DNA of 64,000 nucleotides, from positions 310,001 to 374,000 of the forward strand of contig NZ_CAJQTX010000007.1 of assembly GCF_907163085.1 (NCBI RefSeq), written 5' to 3'. The notes under the pieces were generated by a model. That model searched no databases. It was not told the DNA's origin and was given only the letters and a program-made list of their open reading frames with translations. This DNA comes from Candidatus Accumulibacter sp. ACC003. Its GTDB lineage: Bacteria; Pseudomonadota; Gammaproteobacteria; Burkholderiales; Rhodocyclaceae. Positions 24,402 through 35,600 of this stretch are shown here, piece after piece. Every line of letters begins with the position of its first letter. Position 1 is the stretch's first letter. Position numbers and translations under genes: made by a program.

Positions 24402-25502
24402 ATGTCCGGCAACACCATTGGCACGCTGTTCACGGTTACTTCTTTCGGTGAGTCGCACGGTCCGGCGATCGGTTGCGTGGTCGATGGCTGCCCACCCGGA
24501 CTGGCGATCAGCGTCGCCGACATCCAGGCCGAGCTCGACCGCCGCCGGCCGGGAACTTCGCGGCATGTCACGCAACGGCGTGAGCCCGACGCGGTCGAGA
24601 TTCTCTCGGGCGTCTTCGAGGGCCGGACGACCGGCACGCCGATTGGCCTGCTGATCCGCAATCAGGACCAGCGCAGCCGCGATTACGGCAACCTCGCCGA
24701 TGCCTTTCGTCCCGGGCACGCCGATTACGCCTACACGCAGAAATATGGCTTTCGCGACCATCGCGGTGGTGGCCGTTCGTCAGCGCGCGAGACGGCGGTG
24801 CGCGTCGCCGCCGGGGCGATCGCCCGCAAGTGGCTGGCCGAGCGTTATGGGGTGACGATTTGCGGCTGGATGAGCCAGCTTGGGCCGATCGAAATCCCGT
24901 TTCTGGCCGCCGCCGAGATCGCCAACAATCCGTTCTTTGCGCCGAACGCGGCGATCGTCCCGCAGCTCGAGGAATTCATGGATCAGCTGCGCAAGTCGGG
25001 CGATTCGGTCGGAGCGAAGATCAGCGTCGCCGCCAGCGGCGTGCCGGCGGGTTGGGGTGAGCCGGTCTATGACCGCCTCGACGCCGAGATCGCCTACGCG
25101 ATGATGAGCATCAACGCCGTCAAGGGCGTTGAGATCGGCGCCGGTTTTGCCAGCGTCGCGCAGCGCGGCAGCGAACATGGCGACGAGATGACGCCGCAGG
25201 GCTTCCTCAGCAACCATGCCGGTGGCGTCCTCGGCGGCATCTCCACCGGCCAGGATGTGCGGGTCAATCTGGCGATCAAGCCGACCTCGAGCATCCGCTT
25301 GCCGCGCCGCTCGGTGCGTCTCGACGGCACGGCAACGACGGTCGAAACGCACGGTCGCCACGACCCCTGCGTCGGCATCCGGGCAACGCCGATTGCCGAG
25401 GCGATGCTGGCGCTGGTGTTGATCGATCACGCCTTGCGTTACCGTGCGCAGTGCGCCGACGTACGCTGTGCGACGCCACGCATTGCCGGCGCAGCGGCGT
25501 GA
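24402..25502 (+). CDS. aroC: Chorismate synthase
   Basis: Catalyses the last step of the shikimate pathway, EPSP to chorismate, with reduced FMN. It has 366 residues, the normal length. Signatures are [14 protein letters not shown] near the N-terminus, the arginine-rich [12 protein letters not shown] (about 48-60), the flavin-loop [15 protein letters not shown] (about 120-135) and GGISTGQDV. An aagagaagg ribosome site precedes the ATG. It supplies chorismate for the trp genes found further downstream. Confidence 0.97.
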   Translation: MSGNTIGTLFTVTSFGESHGPAIGCVVDGCPPGLAISVADIQAELDRRRPGTSRHVTQRREPDAVEILSGVFEGRTTGTPIGLLIRNQDQRSRDYGNLADAFRPGHADYAYTQKYGFRDHRGGGRSSARETAVRVAAGAIARKWLAERYGVTICGWMSQLGPIEIPFLAAAEIANNPFFAPNAAIVPQLEEFMDQLRKSGDSVGAKISVAASGVPAGWGEPVYDRLDAEIAYAMMSINAVKGVEIGAGFASVAQRGSEHGDEMTPQGFLSNHAGGVLGGISTGQDVRVNLAIKPTSSIRLPRRSVRLDGTATTVETHGRHDPCVGIRATPIAEAMLALVLIDHALRYRAQCADVRCATPRIAGAAA

Positions 25503-25522
25503 CGGGCGGCGGTGGCAATGCT

Positions 25523-25528
25523 TATAAT
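25523..25528 (+). promoter_or_regulatory. Possible -10 box upstream of the YdcH-like gene
   Basis: A perfect TATAAT lies 56 bases before the ATG in the short gap after aroC. The -35 region is weak, so this is a tentative promoter. Confidence 0.4.
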
Positions 25529-25583
25529 CGCCTGCTCTGGTCGCGCATCGGGCCGACCGGGATCCGCTAGAGGCCATCAGATC

Positions 25584-25835
25584 ATGCAAGTTGAGCACCA
25601 CGACCTTCACCACGAGTTCCCCGAGTATCTGGATTCGATAGACGCCCTGAAAGCTTCTAACGAGCAGTTCGGGCAGTTGTTCGACGAATATCAGAAGCTG
25701 ACGCGCGAGGTCGAGCGCCTCGAGGAAGAGGACCTGCCGGTGCACGATTTCACCATCGAAGAGATGAAAAAGCGCCGCCTGCTGCTCAAGGACCAGATGT
25801 ACCGGATGCTGGTTGCGGACAAGAACGGCGATTGA
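25584..25835 (+). CDS. YdcH-family (DUF465) small protein
   Basis: A protein of 83 residues, nearly all helical and highly charged. The family pattern is clear: HHEFPEYLDSIDALKASNEQF, then VERLEEEDLP, then the closing KKRRLLLKDQMYRML. Members are small coiled-coil proteins of unknown function. The ATG at 25584 is chosen because the family begins there and agagg lies upstream; the longer frame has no family support. Confidence 0.88.
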   Translation: MQVEHHDLHHEFPEYLDSIDALKASNEQFGQLFDEYQKLTREVERLEEEDLPVHDFTIEEMKKRRLLLKDQMYRMLVADKNGD

Positions 25836-25891
25836 GCCGCGTGCGCCGCTGCCGTGCCGGCATGCGGCGCGCGATCCGCTAGAATCGCCGG

Positions 25892-27067
25892 ATGCTTGCT
25901 CTGCCGTATTGGCGCCTGTCCGGCTATTACTTCTTCTACTTCGCCTTCATCGGCGCTTTTTCACCGTATTTCGGGCTATATCTACAGTCGCTGAGCTTTT
26001 CGGCGTGGGACATCGGCCTGCTGATGTCGCAAATGCAGCTGATGCGCATGTTCGCGCCGTATCTGTGGGGCGCGCTGGCCGATCGCCTGGGGCAGCGGAT
26101 GGCGATCGTTCGCCTGGCGGCCTTGCTCAGCGTCCTTGGTTTCGCGACTTTTTTTGCCGTGCGCGGCTTCGAGGCGATGTTGCTGGCGATGGCGCTGCTG
26201 GCTTTCTTCTGGAGCGCCGCGCTACCGCTGGTCGAAACGGTGACCTTCGATCATCTGCGCGAGCAGCCGGCGCGTTACAGTCGGATCAGGCTATGGGGTT
26301 CGATCGGCTTCATCGTTGCCGTCATGGGCACCGGTGCGCTGCTCGATCAGCTGCCGCTGAGCGGCTTGCTGTGGATCATCCTGGCGACTCTGGCCGGGAT
26401 TCTCGGCTATGCGCTGGTGGTCCCCGAGGCGCCGCTGCAGGCGCTCAGCGACGCCCACCCGCCGGTCGGCGAGATCGTTCGCCAGCGGCGCGTCAAGGCG
26501 CTGTTCGCCGCTTGTTTTGCGATGTCGGCGGCGCACGGCGCGCTCTACGTCTTTTACTCGATCCATCTGGCCGAGCATCACTACAGCAAGTTTCTGGTCG
26601 GTTGCCTGTGGTCACTGGGCGTGCTGGCCGAGATCCTGGTGTTCTTTTTCATGGTCGGCTTGCTGCGCCGCTACGGACTGCGCAGCATCCTGCTGATCAG
26701 TTTCGCGGCGGCGATTGGGCGCTTCCTGATGATCGGCTGGGGCGTCGAGTGGCTGGCGCTGATCGTCGCCGCGCAGCTCTTGCACGGCCTGACCTTCGGC
26801 GCCTATCATGCGGCGTCGATTGCCGCCGTCAATCGCTGGTTTCCCGGCCGTTGCCAGGCGCGCGGCCAGGCGCTGTACTCGAGTCTGTCGTTTGGCGCCG
26901 GCGGTCTGGTGGGTAGCTTGCTGAGCGGTTGGACCTGGGACGCCTGGGGGGCCGCGCCGACCTACACGCTGAGTTCGGCGTTCGCCGTCGTCGGCCTGAT
27001 CTGCGTCGCCGTTGGCATCAGGAAGACCGATCTCGATGCCGTCGCCGAGATGCCACGGCGTTCTTGA
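25892..27067 (+). CDS. MFS transporter, HcaT/LacY-like
   Basis: An inner-membrane permease of 391 residues with twelve predicted helices in two six-helix halves. The start PYWRLSGYYFFYFAFIGAF and the loop WGALADRLGQRM (between helices 2 and 3) are typical of the MFS_1-like group that includes the phenylpropionate permease HcaT. The substrate is unknown. It ends eight bases before the M48 protease gene, so the two may be cotranscribed. Confidence 0.87.
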   Translation: MLALPYWRLSGYYFFYFAFIGAFSPYFGLYLQSLSFSAWDIGLLMSQMQLMRMFAPYLWGALADRLGQRMAIVRLAALLSVLGFATFFAVRGFEAMLLAMALLAFFWSAALPLVETVTFDHLREQPARYSRIRLWGSIGFIVAVMGTGALLDQLPLSGLLWIILATLAGILGYALVVPEAPLQALSDAHPPVGEIVRQRRVKALFAACFAMSAAHGALYVFYSIHLAEHHYSKFLVGCLWSLGVLAEILVFFFMVGLLRRYGLRSILLISFAAAIGRFLMIGWGVEWLALIVAAQLLHGLTFGAYHAASIAAVNRWFPGRCQARGQALYSSLSFGAGGLVGSLLSGWTWDAWGAAPTYTLSSAFAVVGLICVAVGIRKTDLDAVAEMPRRS

Positions 27068-27074
27068 GGGTGCC

Positions 27075-27914
27075 ATGAGATTTTGTTTCTTTCAGCGCGG
27101 CGTTTTGGCGCTTCTGGCCGCCGTACTGGTCACCGCTTGTGCGGCAACGCGGACCACCGGCGGCGGCACGGTCGGTGTTGACCGCGACCAAACCATGCTG
27201 CTGTCGTCGACCGAGGTCGATCGCTCGGCCGCCAAGGCCTACCAGCAGACGATGCGCGAGGCGCAGAGCAAGAAGCTGCTCAATCGTGATCCGGCGCAGC
27301 TGGCGCGGGTACGCGGCGTCGCCCGGCGCCTCATTCCGGTCACCGCGGCGTTCCGCAGCGACGCTCCCGGCTGGCAATGGGAAGTCAATGTCGTCAGCTC
27401 GAAAGAGCTCAACGCCTGGTGCATGCCTGGCGGCAAGGTCGCCGTTTATACCGGCTTGCTCGAGCAACTGGAGATCACCGACGACGAGTTGGCGGCGGTG
27501 ATGGGTCACGAGATCGCGCACGCCTTGCGTGAGCACGGTCGCGAAAAAGCCGGTCAGGCGGCGGGCCTGAACGTCGCCGCCGCGCTCGGTGGGGCGCTGA
27601 TTGGCGCCTATTTTGGAATCGACTCGGGCCTTGGGCAAGGGGTGATTGGCAGCGTTGGCGATCTGGCGTTCATGCGTCCCAACTCGCGCGAGATGGAGCA
27701 GGAGGCTGACCGTATCGGCATTGAACTCGCCGCCAGAGCGGGTTACGACCCACAAGCGACAATCTCGCTGTGGGAGAAGATGTCTCGTGTCGGCGGCGGC
27801 CAGCCGCCGCAGTGGTTGTCTACGCACCCATCGCACCAGTCGCGGATCGCCGATTTGCGGGTTTATGCGCAGCGCGTCCAACCGCTCTACGTCGCCGCCC
27901 GTCGGTCGCCCTGA
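27075..27914 (+). CDS. M48-family metalloprotease lipoprotein
   Basis: A predicted periplasmic zinc protease of 279 residues, Oma1/LoiP/BepA-like without TPR repeats. A signal peptide ends at a lipobox (VTAC) with Cys22 as the lipidation site. The zinc motif HEIAH is at 146-150 (AAVMGHEIAHALREHG), and the third ligand Glu is in REMEQEADRIGIEL. The C-terminal STHPSHQSRI is typical. It probably clips misfolded envelope proteins. The ATG at 27075 has gaggg upstream. Confidence 0.9.
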   Translation: MRFCFFQRGVLALLAAVLVTACAATRTTGGGTVGVDRDQTMLLSSTEVDRSAAKAYQQTMREAQSKKLLNRDPAQLARVRGVARRLIPVTAAFRSDAPGWQWEVNVVSSKELNAWCMPGGKVAVYTGLLEQLEITDDELAAVMGHEIAHALREHGREKAGQAAGLNVAAALGGALIGAYFGIDSGLGQGVIGSVGDLAFMRPNSREMEQEADRIGIELAARAGYDPQATISLWEKMSRVGGGQPPQWLSTHPSHQSRIADLRVYAQRVQPLYVAARRSP

Positions 27915-27971
27915 GCGCTGACGGCGATCGCTGCGCGGCCGCACCAACGCGCGCGCGGTGCGCGCGGCGGC

Positions 27972-28002
27972 GCTGACAGCGGCCGCCGCGGTGTGACATA
28001 AT
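27972..28002 (+). promoter_or_regulatory. Candidate promoter of the leuC operon
   Basis: A CTGACA (27972-27977) and a CATAAT (27997-28002) are separated by 19 bases, 50 bases before leuC. The spacing is slightly long. No leader peptide with leucine codons was found. Confidence 0.35.
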
Positions 28003-28051
28003 CCGGCCCTCTCCTGGCCCAAATGGTCAAATTTTGTCGGATGGTAAAGCT

Positions 28052-29458
28052 ATGCCGCAAACCTTGTATGAAAAGCTTTGGCAGGACCACCTGGTACATC
28101 AGGAAGCCGATGGTACGGCGCTGATCTATATCGATCGCCACCTGATACACGAGGTGACCAGCCCACAGGCCTTCGAGGGCCTCAAGCTGGCTGGCCGCAA
28201 ACCCTGGCGGGTTTCTTCGATCGTCGCCACCGCCGATCACAACACACCCACCGATCACTGGGGTCGCGGTATCGAGGATCCGGTGTCGCGGCTGCAGGTC
28301 GAGACGCTGGACGCCAATATTCGGGAAGTCGGTGCGCTGGCCTATTTTCCGTTCAAGGATCCGCGACAGGGGATAGTGCACGTCGTCGGTCCCGAGAACG
28401 GCGCGACGCTGCCCGGCATGACCGTCGTCTGCGGTGACTCGCACACCAGCACGCACGGCGCTTTTGCGTGCATGGCGCAGGGTATCGGCACTTCCGAGGT
28501 GGAACACGTGCTGGCAACGCAGTGCCTGCTGCAGAGCAAGTCGAAGACCATGCTGTTGCGCGTCGACGGCGTTCTCGGCAAGGGCGTTACGGCCAAGGAC
28601 GTGGCGCTGGCGGTGATTGCCCGGATCGGCACCGCCGGCGGCACCGGTTATGCCATCGAGTTTGCCGGCAGCGCGATCAGCGGCCTGTCGATGGAAGGCC
28701 GCATGACGCTATGCAACATGGCCATAGAGGGCGGCGCTCGCCTGGGAATGGTCGCCGTCGATCAGGTGACGATCGACTATCTGCACGGTCGCCCGTACGC
28801 TCCGACGGGCGCGCAATGGGAGCAGGCCGTCGCCCACTGGCGCGGCTTGCGCAGCGACGACGACGCCGAGTTCGATTGCCTGATTGACTTGCCTGCCGGC
28901 GAGATCAAACCACAGGTGACCTGGGGTACCTCACCCGAGATGGTCGTGGCGATCGATTCGACGGTGCCCGACCCGGCGCAGGAGAGCGATCCAGTGAAGC
29001 GCGAGGGCATGGAACGGGCGCTGATCTATATGGACCTGCGCGCCGGCACGCCGATCCGCGAGATCGCTGTCGACAAGGTTTTCATCGGCTCGTGCACCAA
29101 CTCGCGCATCGAGGACCTGCGGGCTGCCGCTGCTGTCGTTCGCGGCAACAAGGTGGCGAGCAAGGTCCGCCTGGCGCTGGTCGTTCCGGGTTCGGGGCTG
29201 GTCAAGCGACAGGCTGAAGCCGAAGGCCTCGACGAGGTCTTCCGCGCCGCCGGTTTCGAGTGGCGCGAGCCGGGCTGTTCGATGTGCCTGGCGATGAACT
29301 CCGACCGCCTCGAAGCCGGCGAACGCTGCGCGTCGACGTCGAATCGCAACTTCGAGGGGCGACAGGGCGCCGGTGGGCGAACGCATCTGGTCAGTCCGGA
29401 AATGGCCGCTGCAGCGGCGATTGCCGGGCATTTCTGCGACGTGCGCGAATTGCTGTAG
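28052..29458 (+). CDS. leuC: 3-isopropylmalate dehydratase large subunit
   Basis: With LeuD it isomerises 2-isopropylmalate to 3-isopropylmalate in leucine synthesis, using a [4Fe-4S] cluster. The 468 residues are full length. Signatures are [19 protein letters not shown] and the cluster cysteines in [12 protein letters not shown] and [10 protein letters not shown]. The ATG at 28052 ([10 protein letters not shown]) is the family start; a TTG at 28034 in the same frame is not needed. leuD follows after a small lipoprotein gene. Confidence 0.97.
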   Translation: MPQTLYEKLWQDHLVHQEADGTALIYIDRHLIHEVTSPQAFEGLKLAGRKPWRVSSIVATADHNTPTDHWGRGIEDPVSRLQVETLDANIREVGALAYFPFKDPRQGIVHVVGPENGATLPGMTVVCGDSHTSTHGAFACMAQGIGTSEVEHVLATQCLLQSKSKTMLLRVDGVLGKGVTAKDVALAVIARIGTAGGTGYAIEFAGSAISGLSMEGRMTLCNMAIEGGARLGMVAVDQVTIDYLHGRPYAPTGAQWEQAVAHWRGLRSDDDAEFDCLIDLPAGEIKPQVTWGTSPEMVVAIDSTVPDPAQESDPVKREGMERALIYMDLRAGTPIREIAVDKVFIGSCTNSRIEDLRAAAAVVRGNKVASKVRLALVVPGSGLVKRQAEAEGLDEVFRAAGFEWREPGCSMCLAMNSDRLEAGERCASTSNRNFEGRQGAGGRTHLVSPEMAAAAAIAGHFCDVRELL

Positions 29459-29476
29459 GGCATTGAAGGAGAATCG

Positions 29477-29605
29477 ATGAACAGGTTGACGATGATTTTT
29501 GTGGTGCTTGTTGTGAGCACTTCGCTGGCCGCCTGCAATACCATGCAGGGCGTCGGCAAGGATGTCGCCAAGGGTGGGCAGGCGATCGAAAAAGCGGCCA
29601 GGTAA
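29477..29605 (+). CDS. Entericidin-like small lipoprotein
   Basis: A 42-residue protein between leuC and leuD. A short signal peptide ([20 protein letters not shown]) ends at a lipobox with Cys20. A charged mature part with the entericidin pattern [20 protein letters not shown] follows. A good aaggag lies five bases before the ATG. Entericidin A/B are small membrane lipoproteins of antidote/toxin type in enterobacteria; whether that role holds here is unknown. Similar genes between leuC and leuD are, from memory, common in betaproteobacteria. Confidence 0.85.
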   Translation: MNRLTMIFVVLVVSTSLAACNTMQGVGKDVAKGGQAIEKAAR

Positions 29606-29625
29606 GGCCCCGCACAAGGAAGAGT

Positions 29626-30264
29626 ATGGACAAGTTCGTTCGTCTTGAAGGCCTGGTGGCACCGCTGGACCGGGCCAACGTCGATACCGATGCAATCATC
29701 CCCAAGCAGTTTTTGAAGTCGATCAAGCGCTCGGGATTCGGTCCGAACCTGTTCGACGGCTGGCGCTATCTGGACGTCGGTGAGCCCGGGGAGGATTCTT
29801 CGCTGCGGCCACGCAACACCGACTTCGTGCTCAACAAAGCGCGCTACGAAGGCGCGCAGATTCTCCTCACGCGCCAGAATTTTGGTTGCGGCAGTTCGCG
29901 CGAGCACGCGCCGTGGGCCTTGCTCGACTTCGGCTTTCGGGCGGTGATCGCCGAGAGTTTTGCCGACATTTTTTTCAACAACTGTTTGAAGAACGGCATT
30001 CTGCCGATTGTCCTGTCGGCCAGCGAGGTGGCGACCTTGTTTGCGCAGGTCGAGGAAACGCCGGGTTATCGGCTGCTGGTTGACCTGGCGCGGCAGCGCG
30101 TGGTCCGTCCCGACGGCAAGCTGTTGCCGTTTTCGATCGACGCCTTCCGCAAGGAATGTCTGCTCAACGGCTGGGACGATATCGGTCTGACCTTGCGTCA
30201 CTCCGAACGGATCAGGGACTTCGAAGAGCAGCGGCGTCGCCAGCAGCCGTGGTTGTTCGCTTAA
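29626..30264 (+). CDS. leuD: 3-isopropylmalate dehydratase small subunit
   Basis: Partner of LeuC, 212 residues, normal length. It has the swivel-domain signatures [15 protein letters not shown] and [20 protein letters not shown], and [20 protein letters not shown]. It is separated by 20 bases from the small lipoprotein gene and by 10 from leuB, so the leu genes form one operon. Confidence 0.97.
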   Translation: MDKFVRLEGLVAPLDRANVDTDAIIPKQFLKSIKRSGFGPNLFDGWRYLDVGEPGEDSSLRPRNTDFVLNKARYEGAQILLTRQNFGCGSSREHAPWALLDFGFRAVIAESFADIFFNNCLKNGILPIVLSASEVATLFAQVEETPGYRLLVDLARQRVVRPDGKLLPFSIDAFRKECLLNGWDDIGLTLRHSERIRDFEEQRRRQQPWLFA

Positions 30265-30274
30265 GGAACTGCTG

Positions 30275-31348
30275 ATGAAGATTTGTGTTCTCCCGGGCGA
30301 CGGAATTGGTCCGGAAATCACCGCCGAAGCGCTGCGCGTACTGCAGGCGCTGGCACTGCCTTGCGAGCTCAACGAGGCGCTGCTTGGCGGCTGTGCGGTC
30401 GATGCCACCGGCGATCCCTATCCGCCGGAAACGCAGCGTCTGGCTCAGGAAGCCGACGCGGTGTTGCTCGGTGCCGTCGGTGGTCCGCAGTGGGATGGCT
30501 TGCCGCGCGCGCAGCGTCCCGAGCAGGGGCTGCTGGCGATCCGCAAGCAGCTCGGTCTGTTTGCCAATCTGCGCCCGGCGATTCTCTATTCCGAGCTGGC
30601 CAACGCGTCCACGCTGAAGAGCGAGGTGGTCGCCGGGCTGGACATTCTGATCGTCCGCGAACTCACCGGCGACATCTATTTCGGGCAGCCACGCGGGATC
30701 GAATTGCGCGACGTCGATGGTCGCCAGGAGCGCTTTGCTTTCAACACCATGCACTACTGCGAAAGCGAGATCCGACGCATCCTGCGGGTGGCCTTCGAGG
30801 CCGCGCGCCGACGCAGTGGCAGGCTGTGTTCGGTCGACAAGATGAACGTCCTGGAAACGACGCAGTTGTGGCGTGAGGTGGCCATCGAGACGGCCGCCGA
30901 CTACCCCGATGTCGAGCTCAGCCACATGCTGGTCGACAACGCGGCGATGCAGCTGGTGCGCAATCCCAAGCAGTTCGACGTGATCGTCACCGGCAACATG
31001 TTCGGCGACATTCTGTCAGACCAGGCGGCGATGCTCACCGGCTCGATCGGCATGCTGCCGTCGGCGTCTCTCGACGCCGACGGCAAGGGTTTGTACGAGC
31101 CATGCCACGGCTCGGCACCGGATATCGCCGGCCAGGGCGTCGCCAATCCACTGGCGACGATTCTCTCGGTGGCGATGATGTTGCGCTACACCTTTGCGCA
31201 GCAGGACGCCGCCTTGCGCATCGAGCGCGCCGTCAAGAGCGTTTTGGCCAAAGGCTACCGGACCGCCGATATCTACGAGCCGGGTATGCAGCAGCTGGGA
31301 ACGAGGGCCATGGGCGACGCCGTGCTGGCGGCGCTGCAGGTCGACTAA
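30275..31348 (+). CDS. leuB: 3-isopropylmalate dehydrogenase
   Basis: An NAD-dependent oxidative decarboxylase of 357 residues, third step specific to leucine synthesis. Signatures are [16 protein letters not shown] at the start, the substrate Arg stretch [12 protein letters not shown], and the metal and NAD segment [35 protein letters not shown] is also present. A run of eight T follows the stop directly, but no hairpin precedes it, so readthrough into asd is likely. Confidence 0.97.
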   Translation: MKICVLPGDGIGPEITAEALRVLQALALPCELNEALLGGCAVDATGDPYPPETQRLAQEADAVLLGAVGGPQWDGLPRAQRPEQGLLAIRKQLGLFANLRPAILYSELANASTLKSEVVAGLDILIVRELTGDIYFGQPRGIELRDVDGRQERFAFNTMHYCESEIRRILRVAFEAARRRSGRLCSVDKMNVLETTQLWREVAIETAADYPDVELSHMLVDNAAMQLVRNPKQFDVIVTGNMFGDILSDQAAMLTGSIGMLPSASLDADGKGLYEPCHGSAPDIAGQGVANPLATILSVAMMLRYTFAQQDAALRIERAVKSVLAKGYRTADIYEPGMQQLGTRAMGDAVLAALQVD

Positions 31349-31388
31349 GGGTTTTTTTTGCAACAGAACTGTGGGCAGAGGTAGACGG

Positions 31389-32519
31389 ATGAACAGGGTA
31401 GGTCTGGTTGGTTGGCGCGGCATGGTCGGCTCGGTGCTGATGCAGCGGATGGTCGAGGAAGGTGATTTCGAGCACATCGAGCCGCTCTATTTCTCGACGT
31501 CTGCCGTTGGCGGCAAGGCGCCGGTCTATGCTGGCAAGGAAGCCGGCACGCTGCACGACGCGACGTCGATCGAGGCCCTGCGGGCGATGGACATCGTCAT
31601 CAGTTGTCAGGGCGGCGATTACACCAAGGAAGTCTTCCCCAAGCTGCGCGCCAGCGGTTGGCAAGGGCACTGGATCGACGCCGCTTCGACGCTGCGCATG
31701 GCCGACGATACGGTGATCATTCTCGACCCGGTGAACCTCGATGTGATCGAAGCGGCAAAGGCGAAGGGCGGCAAGAACTGGATCGGCGGTAACTGCACGG
31801 TGTCGCTGATGCTGATGGGCATCGGCGGACTGTTCCGTCATGATCTCGTCGAGTGGGTCAGCGCCATGACCTACCAGGCGGCTTCCGGGGCCGGTGCCCA
31901 GAACATGCGCGAGCTGCTGCTGCAGATGGGGGCGCTGCATGACGCGGTGAAAGGCGAGTTGGCCGACGCGAATTCGGCGATTCTCGAAATTGACCGCAAG
32001 GTCGCCGAGACCATGCGCTCGTCGGCCTTTCCGACCAGGAACTTCCGCAATACGGCACTCGCCGGCAGCGTCATCCCTTGGATCGACGCGCCGGTCGACG
32101 GCGGTCAGTCAAAAGAAGAGTGGAAGGGTGGTGCCGAGTGCAACAAGATCCTCGGGCGCTCGCCTTTCCGCACGCCGGGCAGCATCCCGGTCGACGGCCT
32201 GTGCGTGCGGGTCGGTGCGATGCGCTGCCATGCGCAGGGTTTGACCATCAAGCTCAAGCGCGATCTGCCGTTAGATGAGCTGGAGTCGATCATTGCACAG
32301 GCCAATCCGTGGGTGAAGGTCGTCGCCAACGAGCGCGAAATCAGCGAGCGGGAACTGACCCCGGCGGCCGTCACCGGCAGTTTGACGGTTCCCGTCGGGC
32401 GCCTGCACAAGTTGGCGATGGGCCCGGAGTATCTCGGAGCGTTCACCGTCGGTGATCAGTTGTTGTGGGGGGCCGCCGAGCCGCTTCGCCGCATGCTTCG
32501 CATCCTGATTCGCAACTGA
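31389..32519 (+). CDS. asd: Aspartate-semialdehyde dehydrogenase
   Basis: Makes aspartate semialdehyde for lysine, threonine, methionine and diaminopimelate. It has 376 residues of the gram-negative type. The NADP loop is [18 protein letters not shown], the catalytic Cys lies in [12 protein letters not shown], and the active-site His segment is [14 protein letters not shown]. It is the last gene of the leu block; a terminator follows 15 bases after its stop. Confidence 0.97.
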   Translation: MNRVGLVGWRGMVGSVLMQRMVEEGDFEHIEPLYFSTSAVGGKAPVYAGKEAGTLHDATSIEALRAMDIVISCQGGDYTKEVFPKLRASGWQGHWIDAASTLRMADDTVIILDPVNLDVIEAAKAKGGKNWIGGNCTVSLMLMGIGGLFRHDLVEWVSAMTYQAASGAGAQNMRELLLQMGALHDAVKGELADANSAILEIDRKVAETMRSSAFPTRNFRNTALAGSVIPWIDAPVDGGQSKEEWKGGAECNKILGRSPFRTPGSIPVDGLCVRVGAMRCHAQGLTIKLKRDLPLDELESIIAQANPWVKVVANEREISERELTPAAVTGSLTVPVGRLHKLAMGPEYLGAFTVGDQLLWGAAEPLRRMLRILIRN

Positions 32520-32534
32520 TTGAAATTGAATGGG

Positions 32535-32561
32535 AAAAGTGGCGCGGTTGAGCCGCTTTTT
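32535..32561 (+). terminator. Probable rho-independent terminator after asd
   Basis: A seven-pair stem (aagtggc / gccgctt, one G-U pair) with an eight-base loop is followed by a T-run at 32557-32561. It ends the leuC-asd unit before fimV. Confidence 0.7.
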
Positions 32562-32600
32562 CGGTTGCTGGTGAGCATCGATTGAAGAAGCACGTTTAGC

Positions 32601-32629
32601 TTGCATGGCTAACTTCATGATGTTATTTT
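32601..32629 (+). promoter_or_regulatory. Candidate sigma-70 promoter of fimV
   Basis: TTGCAT (32601-32606) and TATTTT (32624-32629) are separated by 17 bases in an AT-rich stretch that stands out from the GC-rich surroundings. It lies 33 bases before the fimV start. Confidence 0.5.
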
Positions 32630-32661
32630 AATAATTCAGATTTCGACGCTCAGGTGGCGCC

Positions 32662-35600
32662 GTGGCCAAGACAATACGTAAAACAGCAAATCATTTCAGC
32701 TTGCGGACTTCGGCATTGGCGGTGGCGTCAACGCTGTTCTTCGCGGCGGCGCCCTGGGCGACGGCCGAGGCCGCTGGCCTGGGCAAGATCAAGGTCTTCT
32801 CGGCACTCGGTCAGCCTTTGCGTGCCGAGGTTGAAGTCTTTGCTTCTCGCGAAGAGCTGGCGGGAATGACCGCGAAACTCGCGGCGCCGGCCGAGTTCAA
32901 GCAGGCGGGTGTCGACTACGCGTCGACTTTGCTGGGAATCAGTTTCGTCGTCAGCAAGAGCCAGAATGGCCAGGCGATCATCAAGTTGACGTCCGAGCGG
33001 CCGATCAGCGATCCGTTTGTCGACTTGTTGCTGGAGCTTAACTGGCCATCAGGTCGTTTGATCCGCGATTACACCTTCCTGCTCGACCCCCCCGAGTTCG
33101 CTGCACGGGCAGCCGCAGCGCCAGCCCCCGCGCTCGTCGCCAGGCCGGTTGCTTCGGCACGATCCGTCAGCGAAGCGCGCGCTCTCGCCGCCAGGCCCGC
33201 GGCCAGGGCCGAGTCGCCGCGGCCGACGCCAGCGCCAGCGCCAGCAGCCGTTGCTACCACGAGTACGCGTTACGAAGTCCGGCGTGGCGATACGCTGAGC
33301 AAGATTGCCCGTGAGACCAGGCCCGCCGGGGTGTCGCTCGATCAAATGCTGGTCGGCTTGTTCCGCGCCAACGAAGACGCCTTTGACCGCGGCAACATGA
33401 ACCGGCTGCGTGCCGGCAAGATTCTGACGATTCCCGAGCAGGGCACGCTGGAATCGCTTGGCAGCGACGAAGCGGCAAGGATCGTCGTCGCGCAGTCGTC
33501 GGACTGGGGCGCCTACCGCCGCAAACTCGCGGCCGCTGCGGCCGACGCTGGCGCCGTCGAAGAGCCCGCCAGGCAACAAGCCGCCGGCAAGATCACGACC
33601 CGCGTCGAAGACCATGCAACGCCTGCTGCGGAAGCCAGGGACCAACTGAAGGTATCGAAAGGCGAGGCCGCCGGCAAGGCGGCGACGACGTCGGCGCGCA
33701 GCGACGAGGATCTGATCGCCAAGGAAAAGGCGCTTCGCGACGCCAACGAACGTCTGGCAAGTCTCGAGAAGAACGTCGCCGAGTTGCAGCGACTGGTCGA
33801 GCTGAAGAGTCAGAGTCTGGCCGATCTGGAGAAGCAATCGGTCGCCAAGGCGCCGCCGGCGGCACACGCTGGCGACATGCCGGCCGCTGCCAGCGCGCCG
33901 CCTGCGGCGAACCCAGCGGACAAGCCGCCAGCGCCACCGTTGGTCGACGCCAAGCCGGCCGAAGTCGCTCAGCCCGAGCAAAAATCCGACGAAGCGAAGG
34001 CCGAGGTCAGAACAGAAGAGGCCAAGCCCGCCGAGGCGCCCAGGCCGGTTGCCAAGCCGAAGGAGCCAGTGCTTGTGGCGCCGGAAGCTGAGGAGCCAGG
34101 CTTCCTGGAGGAGTTGTTGAGCAGCACGACCGCCCTGGCCGGTGGTGGCGCCATCGTCGCGCTGCTTGCCGCCTACGCGCTGGCCAGGCGTCGTCGCCAG
34201 GGCGAAGAGCGCTCGCTGGAGAGCAGCAGCACGCTGGTACCTCAGAGCGACAGTCTGGTCGCCAACTCGGTTTTTCGCAGTACCGGCGGACAGACCGTCG
34301 ATACCTCGCATTCGATGGCTCAGTCCGATTTCAGCCAGGCTGGTCCGGGCAGTATCGATACCGATGAAGTCGACCCGGTTGCCGAAGCCGACGTCTATAT
34401 GGCCTACGGCCGCGATGCGCAGGCTGAAGAAATCCTCCTCGAGGCGAGGCAGAAGGACCCCGGGCGCTACGCCATTCATCTGAAGCTGCTCGAAATCTAT
34501 CTTGGCCGCAAGGATGCCAAGCCATTTGATGCGCTGGCGACCGATCTTTTCAACGCCACGGGTGGCGTTGGCGCCGACTGGGAAAAAGCGGCCGCGATGG
34601 GTCTCCAGCTCGATGCGCGAAACCCGCTATACGGTGCCGGGCAGGAAGCCGAGCCGGCGCTGCCGGCCGACGAGCCGCCAGCGCTGGCCGCCGAGGAGGC
34701 AACGTTCTTCGTCGAGCGCAAGGCTCCGCCGGCTCCGCTGGGCGACGCGACCGAGCTGTGGGTCGACACCGTGACCAAGCCGGGCGAACTGTCACGGCTT
34801 GCGCAAGTGGCGGCGGTCGCTGGCGCAGCCAAAGCGGAGGCGGCTAGCGATGCCGCAACAGACGGTAGTGCCGACGTCGGCGTCACGGCAAGCCACGACC
34901 CAAGCGATCTCGCGGACCTCGATTTTGACCTTGGCGCTGGCGAAAACAGGCAGGCGCCGCCGCCGGTCGCCAATGAATCTTTTCTCGAAACGACGCTCTC
35001 CTTCCCCAACACTTCGGCGGGCGACGCGCTGGACTTTGATTTTGCGACTTCCTTGCCGCAGGCCGAGACACCATCGTCTGCCGATAGCGACCCGGACGCC
35101 GCCGTCGATATCGACGCTGCTGACGACAGCGCCCCGATTGCTGTGGACGACGCCAGTGTGGCCGAGGAGACGATGCTCATCGGCTCTTCGCTGCACGCCA
35201 GCCCATCGCCTAGCGAGGCCAGCTTCGACTTCGATCTGGGGAGCGACGAGCCCGGCGATCCGAGTGCCGAGACGCAAGCGATTTCGCTCAGCGATCCGGA
35301 CGAGCTGCTCGACATCGGCTCGGCGACCTTTGACTCGCTGGAGTTTGATGTCACGCTGACCGAATCGACGGTCCTTGGCCAGGGAATGCAGAATCCGTTG
35401 TTCGACCTGTCGTCGCTTAGCCTTGATCTGGACGAGGCGGCGGCAAGCGATGGCGCCGTGCCGGCGGACAGCGATTCGCTATCGGCCGACTTCGAGATCG
35501 ACGAAGAAGATACGATGGTCAACCCCGATTTTTCGCTGCACGCGGAGCCGACCGACAGTACGCTCAGTGCCGCTTTTGCAACGGATATGGACCTGACGCC

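Noticed and set aside
31349-31361. T8 run directly after leuB as a terminator
   Set aside because: No stable hairpin precedes the run, and asd follows closely in the same direction.
33049-34479. 476-residue minus-strand open frame opposite fimV
   Set aside because: fimV motifs (FimV N-domain, LysM) lie on the plus strand. The antisense frame is Arg/Gly/Leu-rich noise.
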